Made by a program: the position numbers and the translations under genes
Shown here: piece by piece, positions 1-6,560 of the stretch
Layout: every line of letters begins with the position of its first letter
How positions within the stretch are numbered: position 1 is the stretch's first letter
Source: Spirochaetales bacterium
GTDB taxonomy: Bacteria; Spirochaetota; Spirochaetia; Sphaerochaetales; Sphaerochaetaceae
Reading direction: 5' to 3'
Assembly (NCBI GenBank): GCA_017475725.1
Contig: JAFVFA010000179.1
Location: forward strand, 1 to 15,200
Length of the DNA: 15,200 nt
The notes under the pieces: generated by a model
The model's database searches: none
What the model was told of the DNA's origin: nothing
Seen by the model: the letters and a program-made list of their open reading frames with translations, nothing else

Positions 1-944
1 ACGGCAAACCTGACGTCTCAATGTGCCTCAATGCGGCACTTGCAGGTCTGGTTGCAGTCACCGCAGGCTGTGATGCCTTCGATGCAATCGGAGCTTCAGT
101 TGTGGGAATAGTTGCTGGGATACTGGTAGTTGAAGTCGTCGAGAAACTGGATCTGAAGCTTCACATAGACGATCCCGTCGGTGCTGTAGGCGTCCATTGC
201 GCAAACGGAATATGGGGAACCATAGCTGTGGGCCTTCTTGCGAACCCGAATGCACCTGCAGGCCTCAAGGGTCTGCTGTATACTGGAGACTTCAGACAGT
301 TCGGAATGCAGATGCTGGGTTTCGTGGCTGTTGCAGTCTGGGCAACGGTGACCATGCTGATCTTCTTCTTGATTCTGAAGAAGGCAAAGTTCCTCCGTGC
401 AGATGCTGCAGATGAGCTCACAGGTCTGGACATTACAGAGCACGGACTTCCGAGCGCCTATGCAGACTTCATGCCTGCAGTTGACAAGTATGCAGAGTTC
501 GGCACTGGAGACCAGATTGTAGCAGTCACAGGAACAGTCCCCGTTGCGGAGGCGGTTCCGGTCAGACGGGAGCCATCCTTCGACGGACACAAGTTCACTA
601 AAGTTGAGATCGTATTCAAGGAGGAGAAGCTCTACGCCCTCAAGGATGCAATGTCAAAGCTAGGCATCACCGGCATGACGGTATCACATGTGATGGGCTA
701 TGGAATGCAGAAGGGCCATGTCGAGTTCTACCGTGGCGTTGCGGTAGAGACGGACCTCAGGCCAAAGGTGCAGGTCGACATAGTCGTATCCGCAATCCCG
801 GTAAGAGATGTTGTGGAGACGGCAAAGAAGGTCCTCTACACAGGCCATATAGGAGACGGCAAGATCTTCGTCTACGATGTCGAGAACGTGATCAAGGTCA
901 GAACTGGAGAAGAAGGCTACGATGCCCTCCAGGACGTCGAATAG
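1..944 (+). CDS. amt: Ammonium transporter fused to a C-terminal PII signalling domain (5' end missing)
   Basis: This reading frame is already open at the window start (first full codon at base 3), so the N-terminal membrane helices lie outside. The visible part begins in the Amt/MEP transporter core. It has the conserved DDPVGAVGVH stretch, whose His corresponds to a pore histidine, followed by hydrophobic helices and the typical Amt C-terminal tail (GLDITEHG...AYADF). After a linker of about 35 residues, a complete PII domain of about 115 residues runs from about nt 591 to the stop. Aligned by eye to E. coli GlnB, it keeps Gln39, Lys58, the B-loop TGxIGDGKIFV and RTGEEG, so ATP/2-oxoglutarate binding looks intact. 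The T-loop has normal length and keeps YRG, but the uridylylated Tyr51 is replaced by Val (codon 744-746). PII normally blocks Amt by inserting its T-loop Arg47, and that residue is present here. The protein is therefore probably an inner-membrane ammonium channel with a built-in, uridylylation-independent gate. It converges with pyrG. Confidence 0.93.
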   Translation, partial: GKPDVSMCLNAALAGLVAVTAGCDAFDAIGASVVGIVAGILVVEVVEKLDLKLHIDDPVGAVGVHCANGIWGTIAVGLLANPNAPAGLKGLLYTGDFRQFGMQMLGFVAVAVWATVTMLIFFLILKKAKFLRADAADELTGLDITEHGLPSAYADFMPAVDKYAEFGTGDQIVAVTGTVPVAEAVPVRREPSFDGHKFTKVEIVFKEEKLYALKDAMSKLGITGMTVSHVMGYGMQKGHVEFYRGVAVETDLRPKVQVDIVVSAIPVRDVVETAKKVLYTGHIGDGKIFVYDVENVIKVRTGEEGYDALQDVE

Positions 945-992
945 GAAACGATTTCCGAATTCCATATAAGGGGTGTTTGGAAGGTCCGATAC

Positions 993-2606
993 TCAGGACT
1001 GACTGAACACCCCCTTCATTGCAGCCTTGACGAACCCCACAAACAGCGGATGCGGCCGGTTCGGTCTGCTCTTGAACTCCGGATGGAACTGCACTCCGAC
1101 AAAGAACCTCTCACCGGGGATCTCCACAGTCTCCACCAGCCTGCCATCAGGAGACAGTCCGGACAGACACAGCCCTGCGGCAACAAGCTCCGCACGGAAA
1201 TCGTTGTTGAATTCATACCTGTGCCTGTGGCGTTCGCTTATGGATGCCGTTCCGTAGCAGGTCCTGATGACTGTGCCGTCTCTGAGGTCACATGGGTACC
1301 GGCCCAGTCTGAGAGTGCCTCCCTTCTCGATGTCGTCATACTGTCCGGGCATGAAGTCTATGACCGGATATCGTGTCGATGCATCGAACTCCCTTGAGTT
1401 CGCACCCCGCAGGCCGCAGGCGTTCCTGGCATAGTCTATGACAGCGGTCTGCATTCCAAGACAGATTCCGAAGTATGGGATATGGTGTTCCCTGCAATAG
1501 CCTGCAGCAAGGATCATGCCCTCGATTCCGCGGTTTCCAAAGCCGCCTGGGACTATTATCCCATCGATTTCGGCAAAGGTCTCATCCAGGTTCCCAGCCG
1601 TCAGATTCTCCGAATCTACCCAGGTTATGTCGACCTTGGCATCAAGCTCATACCCTGCATGGTGCAGCGCCTCCACAACGGAAAGGTAGGCGTCGTGCAG
1701 CTGCACATACTTACCCACAAGGGCTATGCTCACACTGCGGCTTCTGCGCTTGATTCTGCTGACCATGGCCTTCCACTCCGAAAGGTCCGGATCTGCAGCC
1801 TCGATCCCAAGCTCCCGACAGACAATGCCAGAGAGGTTCGCCTTCTCAAGCATCAGCGGAGCCTCGTAGAGAACCGGAAGTGTGATGTTCTCAATGACAC
1901 AGTCCTCCTTGACGTTGCAGAAGTGCGCGATCTTGGAGAAGACGCTCCTGTCCCTTATCTTCTCGTCAACTCGCAGGACTATCATGTTCGGGGATATCCC
2001 CATGCCCTGCAGCTCCTTAACGCTGTGCTGGGTGGGCTTTGACTTGTGCTCGCCGCTTGCCTTCAGGTACGGAACCAGGGTCACATGGATGTAGAGTACA
2101 TTCTCCCTGCCCACCTCAAGCCCGACCTGTCTGATGGCCTCCAGAAACGGCTGGCTCTCTATGTCGCCGATGGTTCCGCCTATCTCAGTTATCACAACAT
2201 CGGCGTCCGTCTCCTTTCCCACCCTGTAGATGAAACGTTTGATCTCATCCGTGATGTGCGGTATCGTCTGCACCGTGGAGCCCAGGTAGCCGCCCTGCCT
2301 CTCCCTTTGGATGACGTTCGAGTAGACCTTTCCGGTGGTCAGGTTGGAGAACCTGTTCAGGTCCTCGTCTATGAAGCGCTCGTAGTGCCCCAGATCCAGA
2401 TCTGTCTCCGCACCGTCCTCCGTGACATAGACCTCTCCATGCTGGTAGGGACTCATGGTCCCGGGGTCCACATTGATGTAGGGGTCCAGCTTCTGTGCAG
2501 CGACCTTCAGACCGCGCGCCTTGAGAAGGCGTCCAAGGGAAGCGGCTGTTATGCCCTTGCCCAGTCCCGATACAACACCACCTGTCACGAAGATGTACTT
2601 GGTCAT
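993..2606 (-). CDS. pyrG: CTP synthase (glutamine-hydrolysing)
   Basis: PyrG makes CTP from UTP, ATP and glutamine, the last step of pyrimidine nucleotide synthesis, in the cytoplasm. The 537-residue length matches the family (about 530-550). The N-terminal synthetase domain (about 1-265) opens with the P-loop segment FVTGGVVSGLGKGI and contains GGTIGDIES. The C-terminal class I glutaminase domain has the nucleophile Cys382 in FGICLGMQ and the His508/Glu510 pair in VQFHPEF, so it should be active. The start is set by GGGAGG at 2613-2618, six bases before the ATG. Only 19 bases separate it from the upstream asnB stop, so the two genes are very likely co-transcribed from the asnB promoter. The stop lies 48 bp from the convergent amt-PII gene. 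Nothing in the coding sequence looks damaged. Confidence 0.98.
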   Translation of the reverse strand: MTKYIFVTGGVVSGLGKGITAASLGRLLKARGLKVAAQKLDPYINVDPGTMSPYQHGEVYVTEDGAETDLDLGHYERFIDEDLNRFSNLTTGKVYSNVIQRERQGGYLGSTVQTIPHITDEIKRFIYRVGKETDADVVITEIGGTIGDIESQPFLEAIRQVGLEVGRENVLYIHVTLVPYLKASGEHKSKPTQHSVKELQGMGISPNMIVLRVDEKIRDRSVFSKIAHFCNVKEDCVIENITLPVLYEAPLMLEKANLSGIVCRELGIEAADPDLSEWKAMVSRIKRRSRSVSIALVGKYVQLHDAYLSVVEALHHAGYELDAKVDITWVDSENLTAGNLDETFAEIDGIIVPGGFGNRGIEGMILAAGYCREHHIPYFGICLGMQTAVIDYARNACGLRGANSREFDASTRYPVIDFMPGQYDDIEKGGTLRLGRYPCDLRDGTVIRTCYGTASISERHRHRYEFNNDFRAELVAAGLCLSGLSPDGRLVETVEIPGERFFVGVQFHPEFKSRPNRPHPLFVGFVKAAMKGVFSQS

Positions 2607-2625
2607 TGCAAACCTCCCAGACTAA

Positions 2626-4212
2626 TCATATTCCACTTGCTCCATAGTTTGACAGGACCCTGGCAGAAGGGTCATCCACATCACATCCTTTCCATTCCCT
2701 GTTCGGCATCCAGAATGCAGGGATCATCTCACCCTGACCGGGATAATGCCGCTCGAACATGTCCCTATACAGAAGGCTCTCCTTTGTGAAAGGTTTGCCA
2801 TATGAGTATCTTTCACAACCCCTTTTGAACTCTTCATCCGAATACTTGCGCTCGGCATAGGCTTTCAGGCCATCGACCATACTGTGCCCCACTGCATCCG
2901 AGAATGCAGCCTTCTGCCTCCAGAGAATGTTCTCCGGGAGAATGTGGTCCTTCTCGAAGGCCTTTCTGAGAAGATATTTGCCCATGTTGTAGCGGTTCAG
3001 CTTCAACTCGGGGTCTATCGCCATGACATACCTTACGAACTCCAGATCCCCGAACGGCACCCTGGCTTCAAGGGAGTTGTCCGAGATGCACCTGTCCGCC
3101 CTCAGGACATCGTAGTAGTGGAGCTCTCTGATCCTCTTCTCGGACTCCTTCTGGAAAGCCTCTGCGGATGGGGCGAAATCGGTGTATTTGTAGCCGAAGA
3201 GCTCGTCAGAGATCTCTCCCGTGAGAAGGACCCTGACATCTGTGCGTTCGTGTATCGCCTTGCAGCAAAGGTACATCCCCATGCTTGCACGAATGGTGGT
3301 TATATCCCATGTCCCCAACAGTGAGATCACTGTATCCAGGTTCTCAAGGACCTGGTCCATGGTCATGGTCACCTCCATGTGGTCGCTTCCGATGAAATCC
3401 GAAACCTCCTTCGCATACCGCAGGTCTATTGGGTCTGTGTCCATGCCGATGGCGAATGTCCTGATCCTTCTGCCCAGAATCTTCGCGGAGATTGCGCAGA
3501 CAAGGCTTGAGTCAAGACCACCCGACAGGAGAAATCCCAGAGGTGCATCTGCATCCAGCCGTTTCTCAACTCCTGAAATGAGCTTGTCCCTGATGTTTCC
3601 GCAGACTGTATCCAGATCATCATGGCAGATCTCCCTGACTTCAGTCGGATCCGAATACTGCACGAAGGCTCCATCCTTGTAATAATGCCCGGGAGGGAAA
3701 GGAATGACCTCCTTGCAGAGCCCCATCAGACACCGGGCCTCGCTGCAGAATATGATGTTCCCATCCTCCAGATACCCATAGAAGAGCGGCCTTATGCCTA
3801 TGGGATCCCTTGCCGCAACCATGCTGTCCGTTTCCGCATCATAGATGACTAGGGCGAACTCGGCATCCAGGTCCTTGAACATTTCGATGCCCTTCTCCTT
3901 CCAGAGAGGAAGAAGGACCTCACAGTCAGAGTCACTGGAAAACACATACTTCTCCTCAAGGGCCTTCCTTATCGGACGGAACCCGTAGACCTCACCGTTG
4001 CAGACAAGGCTGCAATCGCCCAGATGGAAGGGTTGCATACCTGCATCATGCAACCCCATGATGGCCAGTCTGTTGAATCCGAGGTATGCATTGCTGTTGC
4101 CGACATTCTCAAAGCGACTCTGGTCTGGGCCCCTGTAGAAGGAGCGCTCAAAACAGGTCCGAATCAGATCGGCACTCACTGTGCCTGATGAAAAACCTAC
4201 AATTGAACACAT
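2626..4212 (-). CDS. asnB: Asparagine synthase, glutamine-hydrolysing (AsnB type)
   Basis: The enzyme converts aspartate to asparagine using ATP and glutamine. The start at 4212 is chosen because it gives MCSIVGF, exposing the Cys2 nucleophile of class II amidotransferases, and because GGAGG lies eight bases upstream (4221-4225). An in-frame ATG 66 bases further upstream would bury that Cys. The protein has 528 residues, slightly shorter than E. coli AsnB (554), mainly at the C-terminus. The glutaminase domain (about 2-200) keeps Arg48 (NRLAI), Asn72/Glu74 (CNGEVY) and Asp96 (SDSDCE). The synthetase domain has the PP-loop SGGLDSS at 230-236, the TTIRAS segment and GEISDELFGY, where the usual GEGSDE has Ile in place of Gly. 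Later come EARVPFGD and WRQKAAFSDAVG, also typical of AsnB. It is the first gene of an apparent asnB-pyrG operon and is divergent from a LysR regulator. Confidence 0.95.
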   Translation of the reverse strand: MCSIVGFSSGTVSADLIRTCFERSFYRGPDQSRFENVGNSNAYLGFNRLAIMGLHDAGMQPFHLGDCSLVCNGEVYGFRPIRKALEEKYVFSSDSDCEVLLPLWKEKGIEMFKDLDAEFALVIYDAETDSMVAARDPIGIRPLFYGYLEDGNIIFCSEARCLMGLCKEVIPFPPGHYYKDGAFVQYSDPTEVREICHDDLDTVCGNIRDKLISGVEKRLDADAPLGFLLSGGLDSSLVCAISAKILGRRIRTFAIGMDTDPIDLRYAKEVSDFIGSDHMEVTMTMDQVLENLDTVISLLGTWDITTIRASMGMYLCCKAIHERTDVRVLLTGEISDELFGYKYTDFAPSAEAFQKESEKRIRELHYYDVLRADRCISDNSLEARVPFGDLEFVRYVMAIDPELKLNRYNMGKYLLRKAFEKDHILPENILWRQKAAFSDAVGHSMVDGLKAYAERKYSDEEFKRGCERYSYGKPFTKESLLYRDMFERHYPGQGEMIPAFWMPNREWKGCDVDDPSARVLSNYGASGI

Positions 4213-4243
4213 GTGGCATACCTCCATGAAAAATTTTGTTCGA

Positions 4244-4272
4244 ATTATAGGAACTTGCGGAAAAAGATACAA
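4244..4272 (-). promoter_or_regulatory. Predicted asnB promoter
   Basis: On the minus strand a perfect TATAAT (-10) occupies 4244-4249. Seventeen bases upstream is TTGTAT (4267-4272), which matches the -35 consensus at three of six positions. Transcription would start near 4237, giving a 5' leader of about 25 bases containing the GGAGG ribosome site. The weak -35 fits a promoter that needs an activator. An inverted repeat suited to LysR binding lies just upstream. Confidence 0.55.
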
Positions 4273-4290
4273 ATACATATAATATTATGG

Positions 4291-4315
4291 TTATCATATC
4301 TTTTTCATATGATAA
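4291..4315. promoter_or_regulatory. Candidate LysR-type operator (inverted repeat, T-N11-A)
   Basis: TTATCATAT (4291-4299) and ATATGATAA (4307-4315) form a perfect 9-bp inverted repeat around a 7-base spacer. T4297 and A4309 are separated by 11 bases, the classic LysR-family box. The centre (4303) is about 66 bases upstream of the predicted asnB transcription start and about 50 bases upstream of the lysR start codon. LysR-type activators usually have their recognition site near -65. A TATGAT that could serve as the lysR -10 (4308-4313) lies inside the right arm, so binding could also repress lysR. Function is inferred from geometry only. Confidence 0.6.
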
Positions 4316-4352
4316 GAAATCCTAGTGAGACAAGGAATTGAGGGGTTACTAA

Positions 4353-5255
4353 ATGGAACTTAGGGTCTTGAGATACTTTGTGGCTGTGGCGGAGGAGCTC
4401 AATATAACCAGGGCTGCGGACAGGTTGAACATAAGCCAACCGCCGTTGAGCGCCCAGATCAGGAACCTGGAGGATGAGCTGGACACTGTGCTTTTCATCA
4501 GAGGAAAGAGGCATCTCCAGCTGACAGAGTCGGGACGTCTTCTATACCGCTATGCAAAGGAGATACTCAGCCTCTCGGAGAAGACCTCCAATGAGATCAG
4601 GCTCATGGGAAAGGGCATGCACGGAACCGTGTCCATAGGACTTGTGGAGGGCTCTGCCCCAGACATCGCATCAAAATGGATCGAGTCGTTCATAAAGCAG
4701 TATCCCGAGGTGAAGTTCCGCATCATGGACGGGAACAGCGATGAGCTGATTGAAAGGTTGAGAAGCGGTCTGATCAACCTTGCAGTCATAACGGCACCTT
4801 GCGACCAGACCCTGCTCAACAGCTTCAAGGTCGGACAGGAGAAGATGACGGCCTTCATGAGCAGAGAGAACCCGCTTTCGAACCTGCCCGGCGACACAAT
4901 CGATCTTGCAAGCCTGAAGGACCAGCCGCTGATAGTCCCCAGCCGGGAGGCTATCAACGACATGATATACAAGTGGTTCAAGGAGATAGATGCAGAACCT
5001 AGAATAGTCTGCAAGATGGACAACTACCTTGATGTTGCAGCCCTTGCAGGAGGAAATGTGGGTGTAAGCATCTTTCCGAAGACATCCTACGTCCTGAACC
5101 AGAAGATAGTGGCCAAGGAGATCGTCAACTCCGGACGTGAGGTGGAGTACCTTTTTGTATGGCTGAAGGGAAAGCCGCTCCCCTTGCCGGACGAGGCGTT
5201 CATTGACTTCGTGAGGCAGTCGGTCGAGGCGGAGAAGTCCCCGGCCGAAGGATGA
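4353..5255 (+). CDS. LysR-family transcriptional regulator
   Basis: The protein has 300 residues, a normal length for the family. The N-terminal winged helix-turn-helix is clear (ELRVLRYFVAVAEE, then ITRAADRLNISQPPLSAQIRNLEDEL, then LTESGRLLYRYA; residues about 1-62). A linker helix follows, then a two-lobed periplasmic-binding-protein-like effector domain (about 90-295). The start is supported by AGGGG at 4341-4345, seven bases before the ATG. It is transcribed divergently from asnB across a 140-bp region that contains a T-N11-A inverted repeat, the usual layout when a LysR protein controls its neighbour and itself. The most likely target is therefore the asnB-pyrG operon. The effector cannot be read from sequence; an amino acid or nitrogen metabolite is only a guess. 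The stop lies four bases from the convergent exported-protein gene. Confidence 0.93.
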   Translation: MELRVLRYFVAVAEELNITRAADRLNISQPPLSAQIRNLEDELDTVLFIRGKRHLQLTESGRLLYRYAKEILSLSEKTSNEIRLMGKGMHGTVSIGLVEGSAPDIASKWIESFIKQYPEVKFRIMDGNSDELIERLRSGLINLAVITAPCDQTLLNSFKVGQEKMTAFMSRENPLSNLPGDTIDLASLKDQPLIVPSREAINDMIYKWFKEIDAEPRIVCKMDNYLDVAALAGGNVGVSIFPKTSYVLNQKIVAKEIVNSGREVEYLFVWLKGKPLPLPDEAFIDFVRQSVEAEKSPAEG

Positions 5256-5259
5256 TTCA

Positions 5260-5727
5260 TCAGAATCTGTAGTAGACTCCGGTCTCTATGCCGATGGCGA
5301 AGTTGGTATCTGTGTCGGAGTACTTCTCCCCTCCGTATCTGTAGCTCCAGTGATAGACATCGACTCCTATCAGAGGCCTTACGAAGGCACCGAAGTTTCC
5401 GGTCTCGAATGAGAACTGGCAGGTTCCCAGAAAGGAGAAATCGAAGACGTTGTCCCCGAAGCTGAAGTTCATCTGGGCACCGGGTCTGATGTCTATGGTC
5501 GTGCCCTGGACCTCGAAGTCGTACACCTTGTACTGTGCGCCCACGGAGAAGGAGAAGTAACCGTTGGTACCGACCCTTGCGTAGACATCCAGATTGTCGA
5601 TGATCTCCATGTCAACAGATGCATAGAAACCAGTACCGGTTTCCAGACCTATGGACCTGAACTCGAACGCGAATGCAGATGACACTGCAACCAGCGCAAC
5701 AAGAACCAAAAGAACTGCCTTCTTCAT
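5260..5727 (-). CDS. Small exported protein, probable outer-membrane beta-barrel-like
   Basis: I do not recognise a named family. The 155-residue protein starts with a clear Sec signal peptide (MKKAVLLVLVALVAVSSAFA, likely cut after Ala20 in the AFA motif). The mature part is built of alternating polar and hydrophobic stretches rich in Gly, Tyr and Phe (for example GTGFYASVDMEI, NGYFSFSVGAQYKV, FLGTCQFSFETG), as expected of beta-strands. It ends in VYYRF, a terminal aromatic residue resembling the C-terminal signal of outer-membrane barrels. About six to eight strands could fit. The start is fixed by a purine-rich GGGAGGGG directly upstream and by the signal peptide. It is divergent from a two-component regulator, and the region between holds a candidate binding site for that regulator. 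The role may be an envelope structural or stress-monitored protein; this is inference. Confidence 0.8.
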   Translation of the reverse strand: MKKAVLLVLVALVAVSSAFAFEFRSIGLETGTGFYASVDMEIIDNLDVYARVGTNGYFSFSVGAQYKVYDFEVQGTTIDIRPGAQMNFSFGDNVFDFSFLGTCQFSFETGNFGAFVRPLIGVDVYHWSYRYGGEKYSDTDTNFAIGIETGVYYRF

Positions 5728-5759
5728 TGCAACCCCTCCCGTTTGTGGTCTCTGATGCG

Positions 5760-5788
5760 ATTATAGCATGGGGCTTTCCGTAAGCAAA
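5760..5788 (-). promoter_or_regulatory. Predicted promoter of the exported-protein gene
   Basis: The minus strand carries TGCTATAAT (5760-5768), a perfect -10 with the extended TGn motif. Seventeen bases upstream is a weak -35 (TTTGCT, 5783-5788). Transcription would begin near 5753, about 25 bases before the start codon. The extended -10 could compensate for the poor -35. Confidence 0.5.
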
Positions 5789-5803
5789 GGAATATCAGAC
5801 AGG

Positions 5804-5825
5804 ATTTCAACTCAGCTTCAGGTTG
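5804..5825. promoter_or_regulatory. Candidate response-regulator box, copy 1 (upstream of the two-component operon)
   Basis: Two TTCA words start 11 bases apart (5806 and 5817), the spacing used by OmpR/PhoB-type regulators on direct repeats. The 22-base stretch matches one upstream of htrA (7801-7822) at 16 positions, sharing ATTTCA at the left and CTTCAGG at the right. It sits 10 bases upstream of the predicted -35 of the regulator gene and about 51-72 bases upstream of the predicted start of the divergent exported-protein transcript. It could therefore serve both. Confidence 0.5.
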
Positions 5826-5835
5826 CACAGGCATA

Positions 5836-5865
5836 TTGATTCCGAAGCCGCATGGATTCTATTAT
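5836..5865 (+). promoter_or_regulatory. Predicted promoter of the two-component operon
   Basis: TTGATT (5836-5841) and TATTAT (5860-5865) are separated by 18 bases. They match the -35 and -10 consensus at four and five of six positions. The start site would be near 5872, giving a very short leader ahead of the AAAGGGG ribosome site (5875-5881) and the ATG at 5889. The 11-bp direct-repeat box lies immediately upstream, consistent with autoregulation. Confidence 0.45.
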
Positions 5866-5888
5866 TCATAAGGTAAAGGGGCAGGACA

Positions 5889-6560
5889 ATGCGCATTCTG
5901 ATAGCCGAGGACGAAGTCTCGACGGCAAAGGCCTTGAAGCTTCTTCTTGAGCAGGCAAAATTCTCTGTAGACATAGCCTATAACGGCAATGATGCTTGGG
6001 ATTTCATATCAACAACCACATATGAGGTCATTATTCTTGACATCATGATGCCTGGAAAGAATGGTCTTGAGGTCCTTTCGCTCATAAGAGGCAACCACAT
6101 TTCCACCCCGGTTCTGATGCTGACCGCAAAGGCCGAGGTTGAGGACAAGGTCCTTGGTCTGGAATCAGGGGCTGACGACTATCTGCCCAAGCCGTTCGCA
6201 ACGGCGGAGCTCATAGCAAGGGTCAAGGCCCTGGCCCGCAGAAGCGAGAGCTACAGCGACAGTGTGAAGAAGATAGGCAACCTCGAGCTGGACAGCAACC
6301 GCTATGAGATGAGAGTCGGCAGGAAGTCAGCAGTCCTCACCAACAAGGAATACCAGCTGGTCGAGCTCTTCATACTGCACCCCGGCTTCGTGTTCTCCAC
6401 AGAGCATCTGATGGATAAGATATGGGGCTTTGACACGGAATCGGAGATAGATGTCGTCTGGACCCACATAGGGTTCATAAGGAAGAAACTGCGCAACCTT
6501 GGTGCGAACGTCGAGATCAGGACCATACGCGGAGCCGGCTATTCACTGGAGGTGATCTGA
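5889..6560 (+). CDS. OmpR/PhoB-family response regulator
   Basis: This is the 223-residue output protein of a two-component system. The receiver domain (1-about 120) has the acidic pocket Glu7-Asp8, the phosphoacceptor Asp51 in VIILDIMMPG, the conserved Thr in LMLTAKA and the Lys in YLPKPF, all intact. The C-terminal winged-helix DNA-binding domain (about 128-223) shows the OmpR-type pattern LTNKEYQLVELFILHPG, then DVVWTHIGFIRKKL, ending RTIRGAGYSLE. The stop codon overlaps the kinase start by one base (TGATG), so the two are translationally coupled. Direct repeats with 11-bp spacing upstream of this gene and of htrA are its likely binding sites. The nearest functional parallels are CssR and CpxR, which control HtrA-type proteases; orthology cannot be shown from here. 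Confidence 0.96.
   Translation: MRILIAEDEVSTAKALKLLLEQAKFSVDIAYNGNDAWDFISTTTYEVIILDIMMPGKNGLEVLSLIRGNHISTPVLMLTAKAEVEDKVLGLESGADDYLPKPFATAELIARVKALARRSESYSDSVKKIGNLELDSNRYEMRVGRKSAVLTNKEYQLVELFILHPGFVFSTEHLMDKIWGFDTESEIDVVWTHIGFIRKKLRNLGANVEIRTIRGAGYSLEVI

Noticed and set aside
968..1015. Inverted repeat GGGGTGTT / AACACCCC between amt-PII and pyrG as an intrinsic terminator
   Set aside because: The loop is nearly 30 bases, one arm is inside the pyrG coding end, and no U-run follows on either strand.
2046..2789. A 247-codon open frame on the plus strand across pyrG and the asnB end
   Set aside because: It lies opposite strongly conserved CTP synthase and asparagine synthase sequence and shows no motif of its own.
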